Assembly (NCBI GenBank): GCA_040753075.1
Contig: JBFMHA010000040.1
Location: 1-31,251, forward strand
DNA length: 31,251 nt
Source: UBA6814 sp040753075
GTDB lineage: Bacteria > Desulfobacterota > Desulfovibrionia > Desulfovibrionales > Desulfovibrionaceae
Reading direction: 5' to 3'
Part shown: in pieces, positions 7,856 to 19,049 of the stretch
Layout of the letters: every line of letters starts with the position of its first letter
Position numbering within the stretch: the first letter of the stretch is position 1
Translations under genes and position numbers: made by a program
The notes under the pieces: generated by a model
The model's input: only the letters and a program-made list of their open reading frames with translations
What the model was told of the DNA's origin: nothing
Database searches by the model: none

Positions 7856-8845
7856 CTACCCGGAAAACTTGAGCCGGCCCTTGCCCAGGAGGTCGTGCAG
7901 ATGGACCATGCCCGCCAGCCGGCCGGCCTCGTCCACCACCGGGACCACGGTGATGGCCCGCTCCTCCATGAGGTCCAGGACCTCGGCGGCGCTTGCCGTG
8001 AGCGGTGCGGTGCGGGGGTTTTTCGTCATGCACCCGGCCACCGGCCGCGCGGGGTCCACGGGACCGCGCACCACCAGGCGGCGCACGTCGCCGTCGGTGA
8101 GCACCCCGGCCAGACGTCCGTCCGGATCCTGCACCGCCAGGCAGCCCAGGCCGCCGGCGTGGAGCAGCTCCAGGGCCTCGCCCAGGGGGGTGTCCATACG
8201 CGCCGCGGGCCGGTCCGCGTGCATGAGGTCGGCCACCTTGAGGCGCAGCCGCTGGCCCAGGGCGCCGCCGGGATGGCAACGCTTGAAGTCGGATTCGCTG
8301 AATGATTTCAAATGGATAAGGCACACCGCCAGGGCGTCGCCCACGGCCAGGGCCGCGGTGGTGGAGGCGGTGGGGGCCAGGTTGAGGGGGCAGGCCTCGC
8401 GCTCCACCCTGGTCCCGACCACCAGGTCGGCCATGCCGGCCAGGGTGGAGGCGGGGTTGCCGGTGAGGGCCACCACGGCCACGCCCAGGGCCTTCAGGGA
8501 GGGCAGGATGGCGTTGAGTTCGTCGGTCTCCCCGGAGTTGGAGATGGCCAGGAGCACGTCCTCGGGCCGGATCATGCCCAGGTCGCCGTGCGCGCCCTCC
8601 ACCGGGTGGAGGAAAAAGGCCGGGGTGCCGGTGGAGGACAGGGTGGCCGCGATCTTGCGGCCCACCAGGCCGCTCTTGCCCAGGCCGCTCACCACCACCC
8701 GGCCCCGGCAGGCGCCGAGCAGGCGCACCGCGTCAGCGAATTCCGGCCCCAGGGAGGCGCGCACGCAGGAGAGGCCCTCCTCCTCCACGGCCAGGACCTC
8801 GCGGCCCAGGGCCAGCCAGTCGCGTTCCGCCCCGCTCTTGTCCAT
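7856..8845 (-). CDS. kdsD: D-arabinose 5-phosphate isomerase
   Basis: This 329-aa enzyme interconverts D-ribulose 5-phosphate and D-arabinose 5-phosphate, the first step toward Kdo for the LPS inner core. The N-terminal SIS domain (about residues 35-185) shows VVVSGLGKSGLVGRKIAATL, the family signature FFLHPVEGAHGDLGM and SNSGETDEL. A HPGGALG segment leads into two CBS domains (about 205-325). Length and architecture match KdsD/KpsF/GutQ. The Kdo role is inferred from family and from the lipid A genes elsewhere in the window. It starts 13 bases after purF, so it is in the same transcription unit as nucleotide genes, which is an unusual pairing. The gap of about 110 bases to the glycosyltransferase holds only a weak hairpin. 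Confidence 0.93.
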   Translation of the reverse strand: MDKSGAERDWLALGREVLAVEEEGLSCVRASLGPEFADAVRLLGACRGRVVVSGLGKSGLVGRKIAATLSSTGTPAFFLHPVEGAHGDLGMIRPEDVLLAISNSGETDELNAILPSLKALGVAVVALTGNPASTLAGMADLVVGTRVEREACPLNLAPTASTTAALAVGDALAVCLIHLKSFSESDFKRCHPGGALGQRLRLKVADLMHADRPAARMDTPLGEALELLHAGGLGCLAVQDPDGRLAGVLTDGDVRRLVVRGPVDPARPVAGCMTKNPRTAPLTASAAEVLDLMEERAITVVPVVDEAGRLAGMVHLHDLLGKGRLKFSG

Positions 8846-8857
8846 GACGCGCCGGCC

Positions 8858-10261
8858 CTACCAGGACAGGGCCGTCTCCTGCTCGAAGCAGTTCTTGGCG
8901 GTGCCCAGACAGGGCTCGATGGGGTATTCGCCGTTGAAGCAGGCCAGGCAGTAGTTCTGCGGCTCGGACACGGACGAGAGCAGCCCCTCGATGGTCAGGT
9001 AGTGCAGGCTGTCCAGGCCGATGTAGCGGGCGATGTCCTCGATCTCGTGGTTGGCCGCGATGAGCTCGCCCTTGGAGGAGAAGTCGATGCCGTAGAAGCA
9101 GGGATTGCAGATGGGCGGACAGGACACCCGCATGTGGATCTCCCGCGCCCCCAGCTCCCGGAGCTTCTTGACCCGGGTGCGGATGGTGGTGCCGCGCACG
9201 ATGGAGTCCTCCACGATGAGCACCCGCCTGCCCTTGATCATGGAGCGCACCGGATTGAGCTTCACCCGCACCGAGAAGTCGCGCTGGTCCTGGCTGGGCT
9301 GGATGAAGGTCCGGCCCACGTAGTGGTTGCGGATCATGACGTGCTCGAAGGGCAGGCCCGATTCCTGGGCGTAGCCCACGCAGGCGTAGACCCCGGAGTC
9401 CGGGAAGGGCATGACGTAGTCCGCGTCCACCGGGGCTTCCCGGGCCAGGGCCCGGCCCATGGCCTTGCGGCAGTCGTACACGTTCTCGCCGAAGATGGTG
9501 GAGTCGGGCCGGGCGAAGTAGATAAGCTCGAAGATGCACTGCTTGGGCGCGCAGGGGTTGCAGAGCTGGTGGTTGGTGAGCCGGCCCCGCTCGATGACCA
9601 GCATCTCGCCCGGATCCACGGGCCGCAGGTACTCGGCCTCCAGGAGGTCGAAGGCGCAGGTCTCGGAGGCCACCACGTAGGACTCGCCCATGCGGCCCAG
9701 CACCAGGGGGCGGAACCCGTGCGGGTCCTTGACCGCGATGAGCTTGTCGTTGGCCAGGAGCAGCAGGGAGTACGCGCCCTTGACCAGGGAGCAGGCCTTG
9801 GCCACGGCCTCTTCGATGGACCTGCCGTCCAGGTTCTTGGCGATGAGGTGGATGAAGACCTCGGAGTCGATGGTGGTCTGGAAGATGGAGCCCTGGCGCT
9901 CCAGCTCGCGGCGCAGGTCCACGGCGTTGACCAGGTTGCCGTTGTGGGCCACGGCCAGGTTCAGGTCGCCGATGCGGGCCATGAAGGGCTGGGCGTTGCG
10001 GATGAGGGAGGCGCCGGTGGTGGAGTAGCGGATGTGGCCGATGCCGATGTCGCCCTTGAGCTCCTTGCCCAGGTGGCGTTCGTTGAACACGTCGGAGACC
10101 AGGCCCATGCCCCGCTGCTCGCGGTGCCGGCGGCCGTCCCAGGTGACGATGCCGGCGCTTTCCTGGCCCCGGTGCTGCAGGGCGTAGAGCCCGTAATAGA
10201 CCATCCGGGCCGATTCCTCGTTGCCGGCGATGCCGAACAGACCACAATACTCGCGTTTCAT
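8858..10261 (-). CDS. purF: Amidophosphoribosyltransferase
   Basis: This 467-aa enzyme makes 5-phosphoribosylamine from PRPP and glutamine, the committed step of purine synthesis. The start MKREYCGLFGI places the catalytic N-terminal cysteine of the glutaminase domain at residue 6, after a five-residue propeptide. The phosphoribosyltransferase domain has the PRPP loop VLIVEDSIVRGTT. Cysteines in CIFELIYFARPDS, in CNPCFYGIDF and in YCLACFNGEYP match the four ligands of the [4Fe-4S] cluster known from the Bacillus-type enzyme, which fits an anaerobe. The ATG at 10259-10261 with GGAGAGAAG upstream is chosen. An open frame extends further upstream but overlaps carB and is not homologous. It begins 26 bases after carB. 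Confidence 0.97.
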   Translation of the reverse strand: MKREYCGLFGIAGNEESARMVYYGLYALQHRGQESAGIVTWDGRRHREQRGMGLVSDVFNERHLGKELKGDIGIGHIRYSTTGASLIRNAQPFMARIGDLNLAVAHNGNLVNAVDLRRELERQGSIFQTTIDSEVFIHLIAKNLDGRSIEEAVAKACSLVKGAYSLLLLANDKLIAVKDPHGFRPLVLGRMGESYVVASETCAFDLLEAEYLRPVDPGEMLVIERGRLTNHQLCNPCAPKQCIFELIYFARPDSTIFGENVYDCRKAMGRALAREAPVDADYVMPFPDSGVYACVGYAQESGLPFEHVMIRNHYVGRTFIQPSQDQRDFSVRVKLNPVRSMIKGRRVLIVEDSIVRGTTIRTRVKKLRELGAREIHMRVSCPPICNPCFYGIDFSSKGELIAANHEIEDIARYIGLDSLHYLTIEGLLSSVSEPQNYCLACFNGEYPIEPCLGTAKNCFEQETALSW

Positions 10262-10287
10262 ACTTCTCTCCGGCCGAGGCGCTGGCC

Positions 10288-13518
<3,231 letters not shown>

Positions 13519-13562
13519 GGCGTCTGGGGGGTGGGGGTTGACAAATGCGTGAAGACGGTCGC

Positions 13563-13591
13563 TCTCTACGCCATTCCCCGGGCTTGGACAA
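13563..13591 (-). promoter_or_regulatory. carB: Possible weak sigma-70 promoter of carB
   Basis: On the minus strand TTGTCC, a 17-base spacer, then TAGAGA, about 45 bases before the carB start codon. The match is modest, and the -35 box falls in the loop region of an inverted repeat, so this is only a candidate. Confidence 0.25.
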
Positions 13592-13616
13592 GCCCCGGCC
13601 TCCCGGGGAAAAAAAA
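13576..13616 (-). promoter_or_regulatory. Competing inverted repeats between metG and carB
   Basis: Three GC segments can pair in alternative ways. GGGCTT/AAGCCC (13580-13585 with 13590-13595), CCCCGG/CCGGGG (13593-13598 with 13603-13608) and CCCCGGG/CCCGGGG (13576-13582 with 13602-13608) exclude one another. An eight-base T run on the minus strand (13616-13609) lies before, not after, the hairpins, so this is not an ordinary intrinsic terminator for metG. It may be a 5' leader structure of carB or a processing site. Confidence 0.35.
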
Positions 13617-13645
13617 CATAAAATCCTGCAAGATGAACAGTGCCG

Positions 13646-15625
13646 TCAAGACACCTTGCTGCCCGGGGCCACCGGGCCGGACACGGCCAGGAGCTCCATG
13701 CCGCCCTCTTGGCGCACGGCCATGACCATGCCCTGGGATTCGAGGCCCCGGATCTTGCGCGGGGCCAGGTTGGCGACCACCACCACCTGGCGGCCCACCA
13801 GGGCGTCGGGCGCGAAGAATTCGGCCAGGCCGGCCACGATCTGGCGCGGGCCGCCCTCCTCGCCCAGGTCTACCATGAGCCGGAGCAGCTTGTCCGCATC
13901 CGGATGCTTCTCGGCCGAGAGCACCGCGCCCACCCGCAGGTCCAGCTTCTGGAAGTCGGAGAACTCCGCCACGCCCGGGGCCGGGGCTTCGGCCTTGGCC
14001 GGGGCGGGCTTGGCCTCCTTGGCCGGCTTGGGCTCCTTGGCCTTGGCCCGAGCCGGGCCGTTGTCGGCCTTGACGCCCTGGGCCGCGCCGCCCACGTCCA
14101 GCCGGGGGAAAAGGTTGGAGGCCGCGGCCAGGGCGGTCCCGGGCTTGAGCGCGCCCCAGGCCGTGGCCTCGGCCGCCAGGTCCAGGGCCGGGCCGGACAG
14201 GGTGACGCCGAGCTGGCCGTACATGGCCTCGGCCGTCCCGGGCATCGCCGGCCAGAGATGGGCCGCGATCTTGCGCATCCATTCCAGGAGCACGTACATG
14301 ACCGTGCCCAGCCGCTCGGTTTCGCCCTTCTTGGCCAGGGCCCAGGGGGCCTGCTCGTCCACGTACTTGTTCAGGCCGCGCACCAGCTCCCACAGGGCCT
14401 CCAGGGCCATGGAGAAGCGGCAGCGCGGGAACAGGGCCGTGAAGTTCTCCAGGGAGGTGCGGCCCAGTCCCATGAGGGCCTGGTCCTCCTCGGCCAGGGG
14501 TCCGGGATGAGGGACCTTGCTGCCGAAATACTTGGCGCACATGGACAGCACCCGGGAGAAGAGGTTGCCCAGGTCGTTGGCCAGGTCCGCGTTCAGGCGG
14601 CCCACCAGGGCCTCCTCGGAGAACGAGGCGTCGGAGCCGAAGCGCATCTCCCGCAGCAGGAAATAGCGGAAGGCGTCCAGGCCGTAGACCTCGGACAGGC
14701 GCACCGGCTCCACCACGTTGCCCAGGGACTTGGACATCTTGGTGTCCTTGACCAGCCAGTAGCCGTGCACGTTCAGGTGCCGGTATGGCTCCAGGCCCGC
14801 GGCCTTGAGCATGGTGGGCCAGAAGATGGCGTGGGGCTTCAGGATGTCCTTGGCCACCAGGTGCTGCGCCGCCGGCCAGAACGAGCCGAAGCGCTCGCCC
14901 TCGGGCCAGTCCAGGGCGGTGACGTAGTTGAGCAGGGCGTCGAACCACACGTAGGTCACGTAGTTGGAGTCGAAGGGCAGCTCGATGCCCCAGGTCAGGC
15001 GGCTCTTGGGCCGGGAGATGCACAGGTCCTCCAGCACGCCCATGTCCAGCATGGAGAGCACCTCGCTCCGGTAGCGCTCGGGCCGGATGAACTCGGGGTT
15101 GTCCAGGATGTGCCGCTTGAGCCAGTCCTGGTACTTGGACATGCGGAAGAAGTAGTTCTGCTCCTCGATCCAGGTGGGGGCCACCCCGTGGTCCGGGCAC
15201 TTGCCGTCCACCAGCTCCTTGTCGGTGTAGAACCGCTCGCAGCCGAAGCAGTAGTGGCCGCCGTAGCTGGCGTGGTAGATGTCCCCGGCGTCGTAGACCT
15301 TCTGGAGCACGGCCTGGACCGTGCGCTTGTGCCGCTCCTCGGTGGTGCGGATGAAGTCGTCGTGCTCCACGCCCAGACGGGGCCACAACTCCCGGAAGAA
15401 GGAGCTCACCTCGTCCACGAAGCCCTGGGGCGCGCGGGCGGCCTTGTGCGCGGCCTCCACGATCTTGTCTCCGTGCTCGTCGGTGCCGGTGAGGAAGAAG
15501 GTCTCGTGGCCCGTGGCCTTGTGGAACCGGGCCAGGCTGTCGGCCACGATGGAGGTGTAGGCGTGGCCCAGGTGGGGCCGGGCGTTGACGTAGTAGATCG
15601 GGGTGGTGATGTAGTAGCGCTGCAC
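13646..15625 (-). CDS. metG: Methionyl-tRNA synthetase
   Basis: This 659-aa class I synthetase charges tRNA-Met and initiator tRNA. Visible motifs are HLGH (residues 18-21, the HIGH box), a zinc-knuckle insert beginning YCFGCERFYTDKELVDGKC, and KMSKS (296-300). After the anticodon-binding helices comes a flexible linker rich in Ala, Pro and Lys (about 515-555). Then follows a C-terminal EMAP-II/Trbp111-type tRNA-binding domain beginning FQKLDLRVGAV, which also dimerises the enzyme. The start is GTG at 15623-15625, with GAGG seven bases upstream. It lies downstream of ricT, an arrangement also seen in other bacteria. The linker composition is unusually low-complexity. Confidence 0.97.
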   Translation of the reverse strand: MQRYYITTPIYYVNARPHLGHAYTSIVADSLARFHKATGHETFFLTGTDEHGDKIVEAAHKAARAPQGFVDEVSSFFRELWPRLGVEHDDFIRTTEERHKRTVQAVLQKVYDAGDIYHASYGGHYCFGCERFYTDKELVDGKCPDHGVAPTWIEEQNYFFRMSKYQDWLKRHILDNPEFIRPERYRSEVLSMLDMGVLEDLCISRPKSRLTWGIELPFDSNYVTYVWFDALLNYVTALDWPEGERFGSFWPAAQHLVAKDILKPHAIFWPTMLKAAGLEPYRHLNVHGYWLVKDTKMSKSLGNVVEPVRLSEVYGLDAFRYFLLREMRFGSDASFSEEALVGRLNADLANDLGNLFSRVLSMCAKYFGSKVPHPGPLAEEDQALMGLGRTSLENFTALFPRCRFSMALEALWELVRGLNKYVDEQAPWALAKKGETERLGTVMYVLLEWMRKIAAHLWPAMPGTAEAMYGQLGVTLSGPALDLAAEATAWGALKPGTALAAASNLFPRLDVGGAAQGVKADNGPARAKAKEPKPAKEAKPAPAKAEAPAPGVAEFSDFQKLDLRVGAVLSAEKHPDADKLLRLMVDLGEEGGPRQIVAGLAEFFAPDALVGRQVVVVANLAPRKIRGLESQGMVMAVRQEGGMELLAVSGPVAPGSKVS

Positions 15626-15707
15626 GGACTGTCCTCAAGATGTTGTCCGGCCCGCTGCGCCATGGCCGCGGGCCGGAGATCGTTGCGGGGCTTGCGCCGG
15701 GGCGGCC

Positions 15708-17090
15708 CTACTGGCCTTCCCCGCGGGGCCGGCGCTTGCGGCGGAGGCGCGGCCGGGAGCGGCGGGCCGCATCGGCGCCGGCCTGCTCCCCGGACTGGGG
15801 CTGACCTTCGGCCGGGGCTGCGGCCTGGGCCGGGGCCGGGCCGCGCTCCCGGGAGGGCCGCCGCCGCGGCGCGGACCGGCCGCGACGCTCGGAATCCCGT
15901 TCCTGGGAAGGTCCGGCCTCGGGCGCGGCCTCGGGGGCCGGCTCCCGCGACGCGGGCGGGGCCGGCTCGGGCTGGACCGCGGCCGGGGCCGGGGCGGCGG
16001 CCGGAGCCGGGGCCGGAGCCGGGGCCGGGGCCGGGGCGGGCCGGCGCGGCTGAGCCTGCGGATCGTAGCGCCGAGGGTTCAGGGCCTGCCACTCCTCGAT
16101 GGTGAACTCCTTCTCCTCGCCGTACTCCGGGAGCACCGACAGGGTGCCCCGGAAGAAATTGGCCCGCAGCACCTTGACCACGCCCATGTCGGTCTCCAGG
16201 CGCTTGCCGATCTTGGGACACTGCCGGTAGAACTCCTCGTAGTTCTTCTCCTCGAAGGCCAGGCAGCAGAGCAGCCGGCCGCAGATGCCCGAGATCTTGG
16301 TCGGGTTCAGGAACAGGTTCTGCTCCTTGGCCATCTTGATGGTCACCGGCGCGAACTTGCGCATGTAGCGCCGGCAGCAGCAGACCATGCCGCAGTTGCC
16401 CACGGCCCCGATCATCTGGGTCTCGTGGCGCACCCCGATCTGGCGAAGCTCGATGCGGGTGCGATAGGCCTTGACCAGGTCCTTGACCAACTCCCGGAAG
16501 TCGATGCGGCCCGGCGCGGTGAAGTAGAAGACCATCTTGGAGCGGTCGAAGAAGACCTCCACGTCCACCAGCTTCATGTCCAGTTCGCGGTCGAAGATGC
16601 AGCGCCGGCAATACTTGTAGGCCTCGGAGGCCAGGGCGTCGTTCTCGGCCTTGGCGGCCAGGTCCTGGTCCGAGGCCAGGCGGTAGATGGACTTGAGGGA
16701 CTTGTCCGCGGGCTGGGACGCAGCCTCTCCCGCCTCTCCCCCCTCCCCGGGCTCCTCGGCCTCGGCGATCTCCCCGGCCTCCCCGGCCTCGGGCTCCTCG
16801 GACTCCTCGGCCTCCAGGGCCTGGTCCTGCAGCGAGCCGCTCGAGTCCAGGGGCTCGAAGGCCGCCAACTCTCCGTCGGCCGGGGCCGGGACGCCCTCGG
16901 CCAGGGGCTGCGCCGGCGCGGCTTCCCCGGCCTGGCCCTCCTCCCGGTTCAGGAGCACCACCTTGCCCAGGCCCATGCCCTGGTCCGTGCGCACGATCAC
17001 GTAGTCGCCCAGGCGCACCACATAAGGGCCGGAATCGAAGAAATAGATCTGGCCGTGGTCGCGGAACTTGATGCCAAGTGTCTGGCTCAT
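15708..17090 (-). CDS. ricT: PSP1-domain protein RicT (YaaT-like)
   Basis: This 460-aa protein has a central PSP1 domain (about residues 165-320) with cysteine motifs GNCGMVCCC (231-239) and GICGRLLCC (268-276). In Bacillus the homologue, in complex with two other proteins, binds iron-sulfur clusters and helps RNase Y mature RNAs. The N-terminal region starts MSQTLGIKFRDHG, then carries a long Glu/Ala-rich acidic insert (about 65-145). The C-terminal 140 residues are an Ala-Pro repeat followed by Arg-rich tracts ending RRKRRPRGEGQ, far longer than the usual protein of about 275 aa. The ATG at 17088-17090 has GGGAGAGG upstream. The other members of the complex are not in the window, so its partners here are unknown. 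Confidence 0.9.
   Translation of the reverse strand: MSQTLGIKFRDHGQIYFFDSGPYVVRLGDYVIVRTDQGMGLGKVVLLNREEGQAGEAAPAQPLAEGVPAPADGELAAFEPLDSSGSLQDQALEAEESEEPEAGEAGEIAEAEEPGEGGEAGEAASQPADKSLKSIYRLASDQDLAAKAENDALASEAYKYCRRCIFDRELDMKLVDVEVFFDRSKMVFYFTAPGRIDFRELVKDLVKAYRTRIELRQIGVRHETQMIGAVGNCGMVCCCRRYMRKFAPVTIKMAKEQNLFLNPTKISGICGRLLCCLAFEEKNYEEFYRQCPKIGKRLETDMGVVKVLRANFFRGTLSVLPEYGEEKEFTIEEWQALNPRRYDPQAQPRRPAPAPAPAPAPAPAAAPAPAAVQPEPAPPASREPAPEAAPEAGPSQERDSERRGRSAPRRRPSRERGPAPAQAAAPAEGQPQSGEQAGADAARRSRPRLRRKRRPRGEGQ
15982..16040 (-). repeat. GCCGGG-type hexamer repeat within ricT
   Basis: About ten imperfect hexamer units (GCCGGG or GCCGGA on the plus strand) encode the alternating Ala-Pro stretch of the RicT tail. 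The repeat can expand or contract in frame by six bases, changing tail length by two residues. Confidence 0.7.
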
Positions 17091-17218
17091 GCCTCTCCCG
17101 TATCGCGTGGAGCCCAAGGCCAACGGCCCCGAGCCCCTCCTGCTTCGCTGTCGGGCCCCGCCGATGGCGGGGCCGCATATGGCGCCGGAGCGCGAAAACA
17201 TCCCGTTTTCCACCCCGA

Positions 17219-17247
17219 ACTATACGACCGGGTCGGCGTTTCGCCAA
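17219..17247 (-). promoter_or_regulatory. Sigma-70-type promoter of ricT-metG
   Basis: On the minus strand TTGGCG, a 17-base spacer, then TATAGT. Transcription would start about 120 bases before the ricT ATG. No other good candidate is seen in this 295-base intergenic region on this strand. Confidence 0.5.
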
Positions 17248-17333
17248 CCCCGCATCCTGAATTGGTCTTCATACCCTACGTCGCGCCGAACATCAATCGG
17301 CGCTCCCCGGCCGCCCGCCGGGGCGCGGCGTCC

Positions 17334-17362
17334 TTGACCTCCCGCAAAACGGAGCCTATTCC
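17334..17362 (+). promoter_or_regulatory. Sigma-70-type promoter of the lactamase-fold gene
   Basis: TTGACC, a 17-base spacer, then TATTCC, ending 23 bases before the ATG. The leader would be very short but leaves room for the AGGAGG ribosome site. Confidence 0.45.
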
Positions 17363-17385
17363 TGCGGTGAATTCAGGAGGATGCC

Positions 17386-18099
17386 ATGCCCGCCTTTTCC
17401 ATCACCCCCCTGCTCACCGGAGCGCGCAACCCGGACCAGGGCATCATGACCTACCAGAAGGGCTACGGGAAGAAGATCTGGCTGCCGGTCTGGGTCTTCC
17501 TGCTGCGCGGCGACGACGGCGGCGTGTACCTGGCGGACACCGGCCTGGCCGAGGACGAGGTCATGGATCCGCCCGGGTTCTTCGAGGACACCGGCCGCGA
17601 GTCCCTGCCCCTGACCGAATGCCTGGAGGCCGAGGGCCTCGCGCCCGCGGACATCCAGGCCGTGATCTGCACCCACCTGCACGACGACCATTGCGGCAAC
17701 GCGGCCCTGTTCCCGGGCATCCCCCAGTACGTGCAGCGGGCCGAGGCCGCCTTCGCCCGCAATCCCCACCCCCTGGACCACCGCTACGACTGGGGGTTCG
17801 TGGAGGACGCAAACCTCGTGGAGGTGGAGGGCGACTGCTCGCCCCTGCCCGGGGTGGAGCTCATCTTCGTTCCCGGTCACTCGCCCGGTGTGCAGGCGGT
17901 GCGGGTCACGACCCCGCAGGGCCCGGCCACCATCACCGGCTTCTGCTGCAACGCCGAGAACTTCCCGGCCGCCGGCCCCGCAGTCTGCCCCGGCGTGCAC
18001 ACCGACGCCCTGGCCGCCTACGACAGCATCCAGCGCATCAAGGCCCTGGGGGGCGTCATCCTGCCCATGCACGAGATGGGGCTGGAGAAGATCGGCTAG
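17386..18099 (+). CDS. Metallo-beta-lactamase-fold hydrolase (lactonase-like)
   Basis: This 237-aa protein has the metal-binding motif HLHDDH (residues 97-102), a third-ligand His in VPGHSPG (His165) and a late His in LPMHE (His229). The order and length resemble the N-acyl-homoserine-lactonase branch of the superfamily. The aspartate that normally bridges the two metals is not obvious: the expected segment reads TITGFCCNAENF, with Phe-Cys-Cys in place of Gly-Asp. The substrate therefore cannot be assumed. It is the only plus-strand protein gene before 28 kb. It has AGGAGG six bases before the ATG and its own promoter candidate. Its TAG stop overlaps the TAG stop of the convergent lpxI gene. 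Confidence 0.85.
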   Translation: MPAFSITPLLTGARNPDQGIMTYQKGYGKKIWLPVWVFLLRGDDGGVYLADTGLAEDEVMDPPGFFEDTGRESLPLTECLEAEGLAPADIQAVICTHLHDDHCGNAALFPGIPQYVQRAEAAFARNPHPLDHRYDWGFVEDANLVEVEGDCSPLPGVELIFVPGHSPGVQAVRVTTPQGPATITGFCCNAENFPAAGPAVCPGVHTDALAAYDSIQRIKALGGVILPMHEMGLEKIG

Positions 18100-18947
18100 A
18101 CGTCGGGCAGGTCTTCCCCGTCGCCAGGCAGGCCCAGCACCGCGGGGGTGAGGCCGACAACCGCCAGGCCGGCGGTCTGGGCCAGGTCCAGGGCGGCCTC
18201 GCGGTCGAAGAAGAGGCTTTTTCCCGCCTCCACGCCCAGGCAGGATACCCCGGCCGCGGCCAGGGCCTCGATGGTCCCCAGGCCCACCGAGGGCAGGTCG
18301 AAGCGGATGTCCTGGTTGGGCTTGACGATCTTGACCAGCACGCAGCCCGGGGCCAGTCCCCCGGCCCGGGCGATGCAGGCGTCGGTGCCCTCCAGGCCCT
18401 CCACCGCCACCACCATGCGCTCCTTGACCGCCAGGGCCTGGCCGATGTCCATGCGGCCCAGGGCCTTGGCCCGGGGCCAGGCGTAGCGCAGGTCCTCCCA
18501 CTGCTCCTTGGACGGCTTCTTGCGGGTGAGCACCCCGGCCGGCGCGGCCAGGTCCGGGACCAGGTCCAGGGCCGAGACCACGGCCATGCCCTCGCTCTCC
18601 AACTCGCCGGCCACGGCCCGCAGCAGGCTGTCGTCCCCGCGGGTGGCCAGGCGCATGAGGAGCTTCATGGCCCGCATGTCCGGCCGGACGTCCAAGGCGC
18701 GGGGCTTGTTGATGCTCCCGGCCAGGACCACCCGGGTCACGGACTCGGCCTGGAAGAAGGCGATGAGCCTGCCGAGCTGGCCGAGCCTGAGCTCCTGGAA
18801 GACGTCCACCCGGCCGGCCAGGGCGGGATCGGTGTTGCCGGCGAACCCCGCGGCGGCCACCCGCTGGCCCTGACGGCGCGCGCCGTCGGCCACCAGGAAG
18901 GGCAGCTGCCCGCCTCCGGCCAGGATGCCGATGCACTCCCGGGCCAT
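18096..18947 (-). CDS. lpxI: UDP-2,3-diacylglucosamine pyrophosphatase LpxI
   Basis: This 283-aa enzyme cleaves UDP-2,3-diacylglucosamine to lipid X, the fourth step of lipid A synthesis. It is the LpxI (DUF1009) type that replaces LpxH in many alpha- and deltaproteobacteria. The start ECIGILAGGGQLPFLVADGARRQG, the central VLAGSINKPRALDVRPDM and the C-terminal KPNQDIRFDLPSVGLGTIE region fit the family. Length is normal. It is the last visible gene of the lysS-to-lpx operon, 102 bases after lpxA. No lpxB follows, because the convergent hydrolase gene abuts it: the stop codons share the CTAG at 18096-18099. No terminator is visible between them. Confidence 0.93.
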   Translation of the reverse strand: MARECIGILAGGGQLPFLVADGARRQGQRVAAAGFAGNTDPALAGRVDVFQELRLGQLGRLIAFFQAESVTRVVLAGSINKPRALDVRPDMRAMKLLMRLATRGDDSLLRAVAGELESEGMAVVSALDLVPDLAAPAGVLTRKKPSKEQWEDLRYAWPRAKALGRMDIGQALAVKERMVVAVEGLEGTDACIARAGGLAPGCVLVKIVKPNQDIRFDLPSVGLGTIEALAAAGVSCLGVEAGKSLFFDREAALDLAQTAGLAVVGLTPAVLGLPGDGEDLPDV

Positions 18948-18960
18948 GGCGTCCCGGCCT

Positions 18961-19006
18961 AGCCTTCCGCCAACAACATGCCGCGGGGCATTGTATTGGG
19001 AAGGCT
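18961..19006 (-). repeat. Imperfect hairpin between lpxA and lpxI
   Basis: AGCCTTCC (18961-18968) pairs with GGAAGGCT (18999-19006). An inner ATGCC/GGCAT stem (18978-18982 with 18987-18991) caps it. There is no T run on either side, so it is more likely an mRNA-processing or stabilising structure in the 102-base gap than a terminator. Confidence 0.45.
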
Positions 19007-19049
19007 GCTGGAGGTGCTGGGGGATGCTCCCATGGCCGTGCGGGGCGGG

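Noticed and set aside
13530..13560. Perfect TTGACA on the plus strand before metG
   Set aside because: No matching -10 box at 16-18 bases and no plus-strand gene downstream.
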